Positions 1 through 11,932 of a DNA stretch of 64,000 nt are shown piece after piece. The stretch lies in assembly GCF_001540865.1 (NCBI RefSeq), contig NC_033625.1, forward strand, positions 8,140,728 to 8,204,727, written 5' to 3'. Made by a program: the position numbers and the translations under genes. The DNA is from Ananas comosus (lineage: Eukaryota; Streptophyta; Magnoliopsida; Poales; Bromeliaceae). The stretch's first letter is position 1; each line of letters opens with the position of its first letter. The notes under the pieces were generated by a model. The model did no database searches and was not told where the DNA came from. It saw nothing but the letters and a program-made list of their open reading frames with translations.

Positions 1-1257
1 CGGAAATTTGATGGATGTTGTAGACCCAATTTTGGACCGAACTGATCCGATCGGGTTCGGACGGTGTTGGGCTAAGTTTGCTCATGCTGACTTAAGATTT
101 TCGTAAGAGAATAAAACTCAATGATATATCTTAATCTTGTACATTTAAATATTATATTCGGCCTTCAAATTATTATTTTTAAATTAAAAAAATTAAAATT
201 GAATTATTATATTCAGCATAGATAAATTACCTTGTAGTTGAAGTATATTCGGCATAGATGCATGGGTAATTAATTATGGGCTAGGCCCAGGAAGTGAGTG
301 GAGAAATATATAGTTTGAGCTACTATTTTTGGCCGGCCCAATTCAAAAATTAAATGAATTAAAATACAATAAAAATTAAGCAATAAAAATATCCTAACAA
401 TTTATTTAAATAATGACGCTTTACAAAGCTTCGGCATTTACTGCATAATAGCGAGCGCCATCGAAAAAGCGTCCTTAAACTAAAAGTTTTTTTTATAGCG
501 TGATTCTTTATTTCAGGATTCTGGTTGAAAACAACAAGAATTGTAGGAGATATGTCAAGTTCACCCCTAGAAAAGCTCGAGCAAATTAATGCTTGTTGAA
601 TTCTTCCAGAAGAAGGCGCCAAGTGAACCGACAGAGATTTTTCTCAAGTTAAAATGATTCTCTAATTTGCTAAAAAAACTTTATTTATTTATATTTCGCT
701 TCCAATGTACATAAATCTTCGTGTGCTTTAGTATGGTCATTTGTACAAAATGTGTTGAAAAGTAAAATTAATTTGTTGTGTTAGATCATTTTCTTCCATA
801 AAAGTTGGTAGAAGTATGTTTGTATTTCTCGGCAAGTAATTTGTTGCTAGATGTTTATAGTTTCAAACTGTTTGTTCTTGCTACTGTTTTAACTACCAAG
901 ACCTAATTTTCTAATACGATCTTTCAACGCAATTGTTTTTGTATTTTATAGCTGGAAAAAAATAAACTGCTCATTAAGTTGGCTAATCTTATATTGAAAG
1001 ATAATGACGGAAACTCCGTGAGAGAAAATCTTACCTGCTCTGTACTATTCCAGCGGAGGTTATCATCTTTTCTAGCACTAGAGGAGCTGCGCGAGTTCTA
1101 ACATACTTTTTATTTTATTTTCTCTTTTGAAAGTCTAAAACATGAAAGCAGATGCGTTTGGAGAATGCAATTCCAAACTAGGTTTAACTTGTTGAAAAGA
1201 AAAAGAAAATGTTTTATGTTGCGCACCTTGTTCATTATTGCTATTCTTTTTATCTTC
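1..1257. other. AT-rich intergenic sequence, no gene seen
   Basis: No coding region with recognisable domains is visible on either strand. The longest open frame, 87 codons at 359-622 on the minus strand, has no recognisable motif and lies in AT-rich DNA. The stretch near 430-500 has short blocks resembling the subterminal repeats of the CACTA remnant at 2930-3175, but too weakly to call. Confidence 0.5.
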
Positions 1258-1291
1258 TTCTCTCTCTCTCTCTCTTCCTCATTCTACTTTA

Positions 1292-1342
<51 letters not shown>
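1258..1342. repeat. (CT)n microsatellite, interrupted
   Basis: Two CT runs, about 1258-1275 and 1292-1342, are separated by a short imperfect spacer. They create leucine/serine-rich open frames that are simple-repeat translations and not genes. Confidence 0.95.
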
Positions 1343-1344
<2 letters not shown>

Positions 1345-2929
1345 TTTATTCCTTATTGTCAATAGTGCTCTCCCTTTTTGTTAACAACTATGTGTATCAA
1401 GATGCATCTTCGAAGCTTATTAATGAAACTATAGTTCTTGTAGGGCCTTTATGAGGACGAAATAAGGTTATAAGTATCAACATGACCACTTAAAAGAGAC
1501 GTAGCACTTTATATGTGTTTTTGTGGGTATATCTAGCTACTTTATATGTGTTTTTATAAATATGGGTATATCCTTCTCTCGATCTTCTTTCTCTTTCTAA
1601 CAAAGATGATGCATCTCTCTTTAGGTTTGGGATATACTTGGATTGGAATCTCTCCAAGCTCCTTTAACTTTTTCCATGGATTGGATTATTCTTTCATTAT
1701 CATCGGGAAAAGTAGTATATTTGATTCGTTCGCGCGTGATTGATCTATTCGAAGAAATTCTGGATAAATATTTATTTGTTTTCCTGCAATTTGTAGTCCC
1801 TTACTTTTAGTGTGTTTAATGATTTATTCACATTATATTCGTAATATATTGAAGGTGCATCATACTTAACACATATTAGAAAGTGAAGGGTGGTTAATTA
1901 CTGGTTAATTAATTAGGTTGCACATAGTAATTATTGAAGTGTTAGAAAACTGCTTACGCTTTCATATATAATAAGCCCAGAGTTAGGCTTAGTTTGGTAT
2001 TGAGGCCGATATGACATTATTAGATAAAATGGAGTTGGGGTAAAAACATATACAGATATGCTTCTGCATTTTTCGGTAGGATCGCAGAAAATATATCATA
2101 ACCGACTCATTGTGATATGCGGAATGCAATATTACGTACCGAAACAAACATGACATTTTTTCATCGTATTTTGTCATCGCACATAACGCAATCTTCCCGC
2201 AATTCCAAACGAAGTCTTAAAGGAGGGACCAATGATTCCGTGAGTTGCTACCACAGGAAATTGATGAATAAGTTATTCCATTATTTGATAGTTGATCTAC
2301 TAATTTAGCATTAAAAAAAAGGCTTAACACTCCTATTCTGTGACAGTAAAAGTTGTAATGTGTCTTTTTATTTATTTTCACCTTTTTAATTCATCCACAC
2401 AACAAAAAAAAATGAAGAAATGTTCCAAATTCACTTAGGGTGATAATTGAGGAAACTTGATGTTTTCATGTTTGTATAATATGTGTATTAATTATTAGTT
2501 GATTGAACCAAGCTCTATAGATGATACTCTTTTTATTTCTTATTTAATGTTTGTAGACTTTGTTTTTATTTTTAAAAAAATTTAGTGGAAGATGTGATCA
2601 TACTTTCATATTTGGCTTGCCAAACTTTTCAAATAATTTTTCCTCTGGATAATAAAGTATTTTTAACTTTTTGTGACTGCCAGAAAATAAAATGACTCTT
2701 TAGACCTCATAAATAAAATTTTCTAACTAAAGTTTGAGAGTGAGAAATTGTTATGGCTCATACGGTTATATCTTTTCAAAACAATTCTATTCAAACATTA
2801 TTCATATATGGCAATTTTAACTCTGTTCGTTATAATGCACGTGGGATTAAAGTCACATTTACAAATTTAATTTAATTTAAAATGAATCTGTACTTTGATT
2901 TACTACAATAAAATATATTTTAGACGACG
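1343..2929. other. intergenic sequence, nothing recognised
   Basis: Ordinary AT-rich sequence. The small open frames (for example 1989-2177 on the minus strand and 2117-2308 on the plus strand) overlap each other and show no domain. No RNA gene or clear transposon end was recognised. Confidence 0.45.
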
Positions 2930-3175
2930 TTTCATTCTAATGTCTTCAATATTTGGCATGTGCCGATATCATGATTAAGTGTCGCTAATAAACATACTTT
3001 TATCAAATACTGATAAAAATTTTTCGATGCTATACTAAAGTGTCGGTATATTTATTCCGATATGTTTACTTAACGCTCAACGCTTTTACAAGCGTCGGGG
3101 TTATTGTTGCCGATGCTTTAAAGCGTCGCTAGTTATTATTTAAAGTGTCCTTAAGCACATAATTTGTTGTATTGA
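2930..3175. mobile_element. CACTA-type transposon end, degenerate remnant
   Basis: The stretch carries repeated short GTCG/CGATGC motifs in both orientations, typical of CACTA subterminal repeats. It ends near 3150-3174 with AAAGTGTCC, then TTTGTTGTATTGA. That is close to the reverse complement of the element end at 15964 (CACTACAACAAAACGG followed by AGCGACACTTT). No transposase is visible and the opposite end was not found, so this is a remnant. Confidence 0.5.
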
Positions 3176-3915
3176 ATGGTTATTGGTGGCATGAGTCTAT
3201 TTTTCAATTGGTTTATTTTTTAAATTTGATTTGTTTTTATGTATGTTTCTAATTTATTTATATCGTAAATATTTTTTTATGCATTCCATAATAGAAATTT
3301 TTTTTTTCTAATATATACCCACAGCTTTAAAAATTAAATTGATTCCAACGTTTAAATTAAATCTTAAATTTAGATTTAAATTTATGAATCAAATTCAAAA
3401 TTCAAACAATTGTTGATTGATAGGTGTTTTTAAATCATTCTATTTCTCAAATCTAATTTATTTTTAGTTAGCTATTTTTTTTATAGTGTGTATGGAATAT
3501 TTCTTTATTAGGATAATTGTCTATATACCTCTCAAAATTTCGAAAATATTTTATTTACTCTTACTTTTTTTTTTCTTTCCAATATACCCCTCATATGTTC
3601 TTCCGTTATTCTAAAATACCCCTACAGTTACAACCTGTTAAGTTAACTTGGATTAAACATAAGTTAAATATTTACTAGAGTTAAAAAAAAATAAAATGCC
3701 TTTTTTGCCCTTAACTTAAAAGCAAATAAGAAAAGCCGGTGAGAATAGAAGGGTATGTTTGAAAAGACCAAAAATTAAAATACTTTTTGTGACCCTAACT
3801 TAAGGGCAAATAAGAAAAGTCGATGATAGTGAAAGAGTATAATTGAACAAGTAAAATAATAATTTCATACAGATAACAGCTATTGTTAACAGCTCATTAA
3901 CAGAACTTAACTTTA

Positions 3916-4598
3916 AGGGTGCGTTTACTTCGTGCTATCTTTTTAAGATTCGTAATAATCTAATAGGAATAAAAAAATATGATAGTGTTCGACTAAACGC
4001 ACTAAGTAATTTAGTTGGTAATACTGGATTTTCTTGGAAATGAAATGCATCCCAAAATATTAATCTCATTCTTTTGAGAGAGGGTGGATATCCTTATATT
4101 AATGGATTGGAGTAATTATAATATGGCTAATATCTTTCTTTCTCCCTACCTGCCGGCTAGTTGGTACTATTTTCTTTACACTCTAACCCTATATCTCTCT
4201 CTAAACTTATCTTTTTCTGCCTCTAAACTTCAACTCTTTTTCTCTCTCTAAATTAAGCTATTTCTCCCCCTCTTTTTCTAAAATCTCAACTCTTTTATTT
4301 TCTCTAACCTTGACTCTATTTCTCTTCGTATTTTTTTAATTATGCTCTCTCTTTCTAACATATATTCTCTCTCTCTCTTTTTTAAAAAGATGTTGAAATT
4401 TTTTATAGTATTATTTAAAATTAAATAAATAAATAAATTATATTTTTTTTGTAATTTTAAATAATATGACTAAATAATATGACCGTACGAATCAAACACC
4501 GAAATACTACATTCTTAGTAATAGGATGAATAGAAATAAGATTTTCGGATATCTTTTTATTCCTAGTAATCTTTCATAGTGCGAACTAAACGCGCCCT
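3916..4598. mobile_element. Nested MITE with GGGYGCGTTTA termini
   Basis: The element begins AGGGTGCGTTTACTTCGTGC and ends with the complement of AGGGCGCGTTTAGTTCGCAC, giving a near-perfect 20-bp terminal inverted repeat. The 3-bp TTA/TAA flanks fit a PIF/Harbinger (Tourist-like) insertion, but the exact target duplication is ambiguous. The inside is non-coding and includes a CT-rich stretch near 4180-4380. It lies inside MITE family A. Confidence 0.6.
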
Positions 4599-4600
4599 TA

Positions 4601-4905
4601 GCCCCCGTTTGGTTCGGAGTTAAGGGGTGGAATAACCGCTTAACTCCGAAGTTATTCTCAAACACCCAAATTGAGGGGTGGGGTTAGCTAACCCTACCCA
4701 ATCCCAGTACTCCAACCGAATAAAACACTAGTTTACCCACTATCCTTCTTGTCCCACCTATTCCAACCAAACACTATTTTGCCTATACCTGAACTAAACC
4801 CAATTCTTAACCAAACACAAAATTACTCTAACCCCACCTTAACCCTAAACTTAACCCTATCTCTTGAATAACAAGTTTTTACTTAACCCTGAACCAAACG
4901 GTAGC
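4601..4905. mobile_element. Tourist-like MITE, copy 1
   Basis: The left end GCCCCCGTTTGGTTCGGA and the complemented right end GCTACCGTTTGGTTCAGG are inverted repeats. The flanks are TTA on the left and TAA on the right. The GTTTGGTTC terminal motif is characteristic of many Tourist/PIF-Harbinger MITEs in monocots. A second copy is at 5245-5553. It abuts the preceding nested element directly. Confidence 0.65.
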
Positions 4906-5244
4906 TAAGGGTTATATTTGAAATAGGTTGGAACTTAAAAATGGTATTTTCAATATTAGCCTTTTAAGAGGGGTAAATTAGAAAGTCGAAAACTTTTTAG
5001 GGATATATAAGCAATTGCCCCTTCTTTATTTCATTTAGGATTTTATTTGTCAGCTAAAATTTTTCTATCTACAATTTTCATTCTCCATAAGTCATACCTT
5101 CTTCTAATTTAACAAGCCTTTTTTGTCAAATGATTGCGTTAAAATCATTAGTTATAATGATGATTACTCAATTCCTAATTTAATCATTAGTAATTAGTGA
5201 TAGACGCCTCACTGAAATTTTATCTGAAAAATAATTTCTCATAA

Positions 5245-5553
5245 TGCACCCGTTTGGTTCCGGATTAAGGGATGGAATAAGTCCAGGTATAGATAAAATA
5301 GTGTTTGGTTGGAATAGGCGGGATAAGAAGGATAGTGGATAAAATAGTGTTTTGTTTGGTTGGAGTAGTGGGGTGGGGTGGGGTGGGATGGGGTTGGCTA
5401 ATCCCACCCCCCAAATTAGATGTTTGGGAATAACTTCGGGATTAAACCCAATTCTCAACCAAACACAAAATTACTCTAACCCCACCTTAACCCTGAACTT
5501 AACTCTATTTCTCAAATAACAAGCTTTTACTTAACCCCGAACCAGACGGTGGA
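5245..5553. mobile_element. Tourist-like MITE, copy 2
   Basis: The ends (GCACCCGTTTGGTTCCGG and its near complement) and the right third (ACCCCACCTTAACCC, then TCAAATAACAAGC) match the copy at 4601-4905. The left half is arranged differently, because blocks present once on one arm there appear inverted here. Either the hairpin was partly gene-converted or the two copies fold differently. Confidence 0.65.
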
Positions 5554-5589
5554 GAATAGCAGGACATCTGCCCATGATAAAATGTTTTA

Positions 5590-6008
5590 ATTTAAAAACT
5601 TCAGGTACCCTCCCTATGGTTTAACACTTTCTCACTTTAGTACGCCGTGGTTTCAAGTGTATCAAGTTAGTACCTGTGGTTTCGGACTTTCTCAGTTTAG
5701 TACCCCTGTGGTTTCAAGTCTATCAAGTTAGTACCCTGTGGTTTCATTTTTGTATCAAGTTAGTACCTTGTGGTTTCAATTTTCTCTTTTTATTATCTAT
5801 TTCGGGATATATAATTTAACAAAATATTAAACCACATGGTACTAAAGTGAAAAAGTGCGAAACAACAGGGTACTAACTTGATAACTTGAAACCACATGGT
5901 ACTAAAGTGAGAAGGTGCAAAACCACAGGGTACTAACTTGATACACTTGAAACCACAGGATACTAAAATGAGAAAGTGCGAAACCACATGAGGGTATTTG
6001 AAGTTTCG
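5590..6008. mobile_element. Foldback element with repeated arms
   Basis: The left end AAACTTCAGGTACCCTCC is the near complement of the right end (GAGGGTATTTGAAGTTT). Each arm consists of three to four imperfect tandem copies of a unit of about 55-60 bp built from TACCxTGTGGTTTCA and CTTTCTCACTTTAGTA. The copies on the right arm are inverted relative to the left, and a short AT-rich loop lies near 5790-5830. The whole element can form a long hairpin. It is non-coding. Confidence 0.75.
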
Positions 6009-8079
6009 CCTTTAATTTACTGTTTATATATATTGTTTTAACATTCTGGTTCTGAACATGATTAATAATGAATTATATCATCTCACATATAATACTATAT
6101 ATATTTATTTTTTTTTCAGAAGGAATTTTTGAATGTTTTTCTTCGGAAAAAGTTGTTAGCATCTTTTTAAAGATAATTAATATTGGAACCTAATCTAGTG
6201 AACTTCTAGTAGAATATGTAATTATTTTTTGTTTGACTCCTAAAAAATTTATTTAGTTAGGCTCCCAATTTTGTCATCTCCTTAATTCGGTCGTCTTCCA
6301 CACGTCACTTGCTCAATTATTGTAATCATCCTATGGCCCAAATTAATTAATAAATATCTCTCAAAACGAATCAAGGAAACAAAAAAATTTAAAAAAAAAA
6401 CTCAAAAGAGTTCACAAAATAACTATCCTGTTTTGTTTTAGATCAAACCTTTTTATGAATGTTGAATTTTTTTTTTTTTTGTTTCAAAGAAAAGATTATA
6501 AATGATTACTGATGTAGAATATTTGCAAAATTATTCTTTTAGAATTTAATATTGAAAAAGATAGAAAATAACTTGAAGGTCAAGATCTAGTATTCAAGTT
6601 GCGATTGTGCTACAACAGAATTTTACAGTTTTCAATTTTAAGTCAGATTTGTGCTGTAATAACGAGCTTTTAGAATTTTCGAGTCTCCGAGGTTTAAGAA
6701 TCTTTTATGATTTATGCAAAAAAAAGGTGAGAAAAAGAAGTTTTTTTTTTTTTTTGAATGTTTTCAATTTGTTCAATAACAAAATAAATGCATATATATA
6801 AGCTCCATATATAATAAGTCAAAAAAAATAAACCGCTTATTCAAAACGTGATTAAAATTAGCTGCAAGGAAAGATCGCAGCCGTACGATCATAATCAAAA
6901 TCTCGATCCCACGAGTCAACACGCTAATGAATTGTTCCTGCGAAATGACGGTTTTATCCCTACTTTTTTCTTTTTTCCAATCGGTGGGTTCCACCCCACA
7001 CCGAAAACTTCTCCTTCGTAGAATTGACCGCTACGATTGAGACTCTCCATCCAACTCTTCTCGGCCTTATTTTTCCAAATCAATCCTCCGCCGTAGAAAT
7101 TTGATCCAACGGTGGACGCTGTTTTCGAACTCTCCCTTGAACTCCTACTACATTTCTGAGCTTATAGTACTGCAGTGATGTTATGTAATTTTGGAAAACT
7201 ACATTGAAGTGACATAATTCCTAATCCGAGGATTAATTCACACACACAGAGGTGTGCACACCGGGGTCTCCATAACTATATAAACTTTAAAAAATAATTA
7301 AATAAATAAAATATAGTATTTTATAAACCTACCAACCTTAAAAATTATACTATTGACAAAATATATACCTTCTTATTAAAAGGCTATATAGATGGTATCT
7401 GAGACATACAACTGAATAGAATCTTATATATCTAACCTTCAAACTATATACATGTAGATTCTTGAATTATATTATTATTATTATTTTTTCTGCCTATTTT
7501 ATGGATGCACAAATTATTACTGTAGGCATAGTAAAACTTATTTTCTTTAACAAAGATATTATCCTGCCCGCTCTACGTAGATCAGAGTGAAAACTATATT
7601 AAACAAATAGATTGAGTAAGCGAGAAAATTTTTTCTATAGCTAGAAATACTAACACCTAATCAAACATTATCATCTTCTTAAAAACTGTGAGAACCTTTT
7701 TAATTTTCTAACATCATAATATTATTACTCCTATATTTTTTTGATAATATAATTTTTATAACTGAAATTCTATTTCTATCTATTTCAAGAAAAGTAGGCA
7801 TAGCATTATTATTTCGAATAAGGGGTATATATAGCTGAGTTGAACTACCCTGCAAAAAAATTTATTTTGATTGATTTATCATTCTATTTCTATTGTTGCA
7901 GCCGATCTAAAATTATAATCCAATCACTTAAAAAATATTACTTACTTAAACGAGCATTTATTCATTAATCTCCTGTAAACCGTGCAACTTCTCCTATACA
8001 CCTACCTAATCTACTGTTTTTTTCTTTTTCTTTTTCTTTTTATTTTCTGAGAAAAAAGAAAACACGGCCGGTACGCTTC
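6009..8079. other. AT-rich intergenic region upstream of the NHL gene
   Basis: No gene or transposon end was recognised. Open frames such as 6773-6994 on the minus strand have no domain. The mixed-composition segment around 6840-7160 is less AT-rich and could hold distal regulatory sequence, but nothing specific is visible. Confidence 0.45.
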
Positions 8080-8365
8080 TTCGCCAATATATGAATGCGA
8101 CAACAATGAATCCACACGCACCTCCCCCGTATATACACATCACCGTTCTCTGTGTTGATCCGTTCTCACCAGTTATAGCCTATCTATCTTACTATTTCTC
8201 TCCTCCATTCCCCAACACCCCCACCTCTCTCTCTCTCTCTCTCACCAGTTAATTTCTCTCCTAAAGAACAGAATAGAACAGAATAGAACAGAAGAGAGTA
8301 GAAGAGAATAGAATAGAAGAGAAGAGAAGAGAAGAGAAGAGGATATATAATTTAAGGTAGCGCAT
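8080..8365 (+). promoter_or_regulatory. Proximal promoter and purine-rich leader of the NHL gene
   Basis: This segment lies directly upstream of the NHL start codon. It holds a (CT)n tract at about 8225-8243 and then a purine-only stretch, about 8265-8342, built from AGAAC/AGAAT/AGAAG units. Such CT/GA tracts next to start codons are common in plant leaders. The transcription start cannot be fixed from sequence. TATA-like stretches occur near 8130 and 8343. Confidence 0.45.
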
Positions 8366-9826
8366 ATGTCGGCGAAGGACTGCGACCACCACGGCGGGGG
8401 GTACTACTGGGGGTGGGGCCGGCACAAGTTCTACCGGCGGCTGTGCGCGGTGCTGCTGTTCCTGGTGATCGTGGCCCTGCTCGTCATCCTCATCGTCTGG
8501 CTCGTCCTCCGCCCCTCCAAGCCCAAGTACTACCTGCAGGACGTCACCGTCTACTCCCTCAACCTCTCCAGCCCCAGCTACCTCTCCACCACCATCCAGG
8601 TCAGGTCCCCTTTCTTATTAAGTTTTCTCAACTTTAAATAAAAATAAAAGAAAACAAATTTGGAATTTGGATTTGTTATTTTATCTTAGAGTAAATTGCA
8701 CGTCTAGCCTAATTAGTGTTCAAGCTACGGGGCATGCATGTGATACTATGTATGGTCGGCAAAATTTAATTCAGTGTAATTTTTGGTTTGAGCTTGCTTT
8801 TGGAGGTATCATAATTAAGCCTCACAATTCAATATTTAGTTAGCTAAATATTGATACCTGCACTGAATACGAATGTGATGTAACATATATGTTCATTATT
8901 GACGCATTACCAATCATAATATTATTATATTATTTCTATGTTAATAATTTATTAATATTTAATTAATTAAATTGAGTTATAGGATTTGATCATTGTAATA
9001 ATTTTGAAAGTTCAAATAAAAAATTATAATAAATTAAACTTTTTAAGGACTAAAATGTTATCGACGTCATAGTTTGAGGACCACGCGTGCAATTTATCTA
9101 TTTCTCTCCTATCTCCTGTATTTTGTCATTTTCCAACCCTGCCGTTGTACGAAAATAATTGTAATTTATTAAACAATAATTATTGACAGTACAGATATAA
9201 TGAATCATGCAGAAAATCGCTTCTAATGCGCTAACATATATATAATTTCTCTAATTAAAAAAAAGTTAATTTATGTGTTATTTTCTCGTAGACGGATTGA
9301 CCAGCTGTTCTAATTATTTCTTCTAGTAATTAAATACTTACTTAAATCATTAACATACGACATTCTGTTTTTTTATTCTAATATTTTATATTCAACACTT
9401 TCTTTCGATCTGTAGGTCACGCTCTCCTCCAAAAACCCAAACGACCGGGTCGGCATCTACTACGACAAGCTGGACGTGTACGCGGAATACAAGAACCAGC
9501 AGATCACCGTCCCGACGGAGCTCCCGACCGGGTACCAGGGCCACGACGACGTGTCGGTGTGGTCGCCCTACCTCGCCGCGACCAACGTGCCGCTGGCGCC
9601 GTACCTCGTGGTTGCGCTCGCCGAGGACCAGACCGCCGGCTATCTGCTCATCGACATCAAGGTCGATGGCCGCCTTCGCTGGAAGGTCGGCACCTGGATC
9701 TCCAGCAACTACCACATCTCCGTCAGCTGCCCCGCGTTCCTCACCGTCCTTAACGGTAACGGCAACGGTAACAGCGTAACCGGGTACCACTTTCAGCAGA
9801 TCTCTTCGTGCACCGTTGACGTTTGA
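8366..9826 (+). CDS. NDR1/HIN1-like (LEA_2) membrane protein, two exons
   Basis: Exons are 8366-8599 and 9416-9826, with an 816-bp phase-0 GT-AG intron. Joined, they encode 214 aa. Residues 1-25 are a short cytosolic leader rich in His/Gly/Tyr and ending in basic residues. Residues 26-48 are one transmembrane helix, followed directly by LRPSKPKYYLQDVTVY, the family hallmark. Exon 2 carries the LEA_2 core: KNPNDRVGIYYDKLDVY near 84-100, YQGHDDVSVWSP at 118-129 and VDGRLRWKVGTW at 161-172. It also has two Cys, 183 and 210. The layout and the start MSAKDCDHHGGG match the Arabidopsis NHL12/At3g52470-like subgroup. NHL proteins sit in the plasma membrane, and some act in immune or abiotic-stress responses; which role applies here cannot be read from sequence. 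The splice site was chosen because CAG|GT and TAG|GTC join the conserved strand (TTIQ to VTLSS) without a gap. Coding GC is very high while the intron is AT-rich. Confidence 0.93.
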
Positions 9827-10390
9827 CTTTTTGACCGTGATCGATCACTCTGTTCATTTGTTGGTGTAAAATTGAGTAGAATTACGTGTTGCCGGGTGGG
9901 GTACGTGTTATGGTGGATGTAATAATGGTGGAATAATATAGTGGGTGTGTAGGGGTAAAAACGAAATGAGAAATTGTGGTCTTTAATTAATATTTATTAT
10001 TATATATTTATTGTTGCTCAATTGTTCATATGTTGATTAGTTCGTGTCATAATTAAGTATCAAATGTTTGTTTGCAATTAATTCAGAAATTAATAAATGG
10101 TTTCAGTATTTTATATTTTCAAGTTTTTGACCCTTAATTTATCAAATTTTAATCATGAAAAATAAAGGCTTCTTATTAGTGGCGTGCGATCGAATTCTTG
10201 TGTTTTGAATTTCTCTTTTTTTCTTTTTTTTTTTTTAATTCGACTTTGCCTACTATTGAAGCTACCCTATTCTTTTGATTTTTTCCCTGATTTGGCTCGA
10301 CAAAATTAGCAGATTTCACTTTATTAAATATAAAATATAAAAAATCCGTTATTTGGTAACTTAAATTGATAGAAATAAACAATTATTTTA
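9827..10390. other. 3' flank of the NHL gene
   Basis: AT-rich sequence after the stop codon, with several AATAAT/AATAAA-like hexamers (about 9920-10100) that could serve as poly(A) signals. No further gene is recognised. Confidence 0.4.
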
Positions 10391-10536
10391 TATTATTTTA
10401 ATATACTATCAGAGCAGAGATTTCGAGTATTGAGCAGAAAATATTTAATCCATCGTCCTATGTTATTATTTTAATATACTATCAAAGCAGAGATTTCGAG
10501 TATTGAGCAGAAAATATTTAATCCATCGTCCTATGT
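10391..10536. repeat. 73-bp tandem duplication
   Basis: Two adjacent copies (10391-10463 and 10464-10536) differ at about one or two positions, for example CAGAGCAG versus CAAAGCAG. The near identity suggests a recent local duplication. Confidence 0.9.
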
Positions 10537-10731
10537 GTGACTGCTGAATTTATTTGCTTTGCCTCCTATTTAATTCAAGCCAAATTCTAAAGCTTAGAAA
10601 TTACAAAGCTTCTTAATTAGATCAGACGTCAGAAAAAGTATTGAACCTAAAATATTAAAATACTATTCCTCAATAGCTTAAACCATTTATTACTTCACAT
10701 TATTCTAGTACACTTACAGAAATATGAAATT

Positions 10732-10877
10732 ACTAGGGTACAGCAAGTGGCAAAAGGCTTGGTGGTTAGTATTCGAGACCGAAGTTCGAATTCTAGCTGA
10801 TTCATATTTTCAGCTAAATTTATTTCTAAATAAAATAAACGAAACGTGTAGCGTGCTACCAATCTCTAAAAAAAAAA
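10732..10877 (+). mobile_element. SINE, plus orientation
   Basis: A tRNA-derived SINE with a Pol III A-box-like part in GCAAGTGGCAAAAGGCTTGG and a B-box-like part AAGTTCGAATTCTAGC about 35 bp later. It ends CGTGCTACCAATCTCT and then an A run. The same consensus occurs inverted at 47790-47945 and 63086-63285. A possible short target duplication (AAATTA) flanks it. Confidence 0.75.
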
Positions 10878-11569
10878 TTATTTTGGGATTTGCACAAAAA
10901 AATCTTAACCAATGATGTATTTATATAGTAGTTTTATAATTGAATATTTTCCTCTTTTCTGACTTGAAGTACACAATAAATTTAAATTCTATTTTCAACT
11001 AAAATCAACTGATTTATTTACTTGAAATAACTGATTTTCTTTAAAAAATCTTATACAGTAGATAAAAATAGGTTCCTTTCAAAAGAAAAGTTGGGAGGTC
11101 ATAATAATATTACTTTTGTGGGAGATGGAATGGGCTACCTGCTGCTTCAGCTCTTTCTTGAAATTATCAGAAAAAATAAAGTTGAGTTGGAAATTTGGTT
11201 GGTGCTCTGTTTCACTTGAAGCACCTGCTCCGTTGGAAAGAAAAGTAAAAAAAAAAAAAAAAAGTCCAAAGTAATTGAGTTTAGGTTTGGAGTTGGAACG
11301 GTTGATTAAGTTTAATTTGTTACTCTCACCCACCTCAATCAACTTACATCAGGTATTTTCCTCTAAAGAAAGGGTAACATGTGGCATAAAATTTTTCAAT
11401 ATTATTCTTTGTACTTTCTTGGCCTATTTGCATAAACAAATCACCAGTTTTGAAATTTTGCAAAAGTAGGATAGATTTTGCAGATTCAATCCGAATTTGT
11501 ATTGAACTGACTAAAATACGTTTATTCCTTTCTCTTATCTTCTTTTTTTTTTTTTTCACTCTTTCGTAT
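10878..11569. other. Intergenic, nothing recognised
   Basis: AT-rich sequence with A and T homopolymer runs (11247-11262 and about 11545-11556). Overlapping small open frames on both strands (11079-11342 and 11344-11559 on the minus strand, 11275-11469 on the plus strand) show no domain. Confidence 0.4.
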
Positions 11570-11865
11570 TTTTCTCCTTTCGCTCCAGTTCAAATTTGAC
11601 ATCACCGTTCTTTCCGCTCCTCTCTCTTTGTCTTGCTTTCTCTCCCTCTCCTCTCTTCCTCCGCTGCCCCACATCGATGCCGCTGCTCCATTGTTTTTCG
11701 ATCATTTGTTTTTCTCCACCGCTTCGGTTCATCTCCCTTCTCGTCGTCTCTTCTTTTCTTTTCTCATATTTCTCTCATTTCTCTTCTGCCTCCTCCACTG
11801 CCTTACATTGACACCACACTCTCTTTAAGCGAAAATTATATTTATTGGACGTCAATATATATAAT

Positions 11866-11904
<39 letters not shown>

Positions 11905-11932
11905 TATATATATATTTTTATATATATATATT
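11570..11932. repeat. Pyrimidine-rich tract followed by (TA)n
   Basis: From 11570 to about 11830 the plus strand is strongly C/T biased, giving three overlapping Leu/Ser/Phe-rich open frames. From 11868 to 11930 it is almost pure TA. The overlapping frames are a composition effect and not evidence of a gene. Confidence 0.7.

Larger units (their letters stand above)
3514..5022. mobile_element. MITE family A copy 1, split by nested insertions
   Basis: The left end (AGGATAATTGTCTATATACC) and the reverse complement of the right end (AGGGGCAATTGCTTATATA) form terminal inverted repeats. The internal text (blocks around TACCCCTCATATGTTC and CAAATAAGAAA) recurs at 11933-12413 and, inverted, at about 52005-52436. 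The copy at 11933 is about 480 bp. This one is about 1.5 kb because roughly 990 bp of other elements were inserted at 3916-4905. It is non-coding and non-autonomous. Confidence 0.7.

Noticed and set aside
1165..1454. Leu/Ser-rich frames of 66 and 81 codons
   Set aside because: Translations of a (CT)n microsatellite.
9392..9790. 132-codon minus-strand frame opposite NHL exon 2
   Set aside because: Antisense shadow of a high-GC3 exon; the plus-strand frame carries the LEA_2 motifs.
10732..10877. tRNA gene
   Set aside because: A-box and B-box-like words are present, but the sequence lacks a cloverleaf, ends in a poly(A) tail and recurs at two other sites, so it is a SINE.
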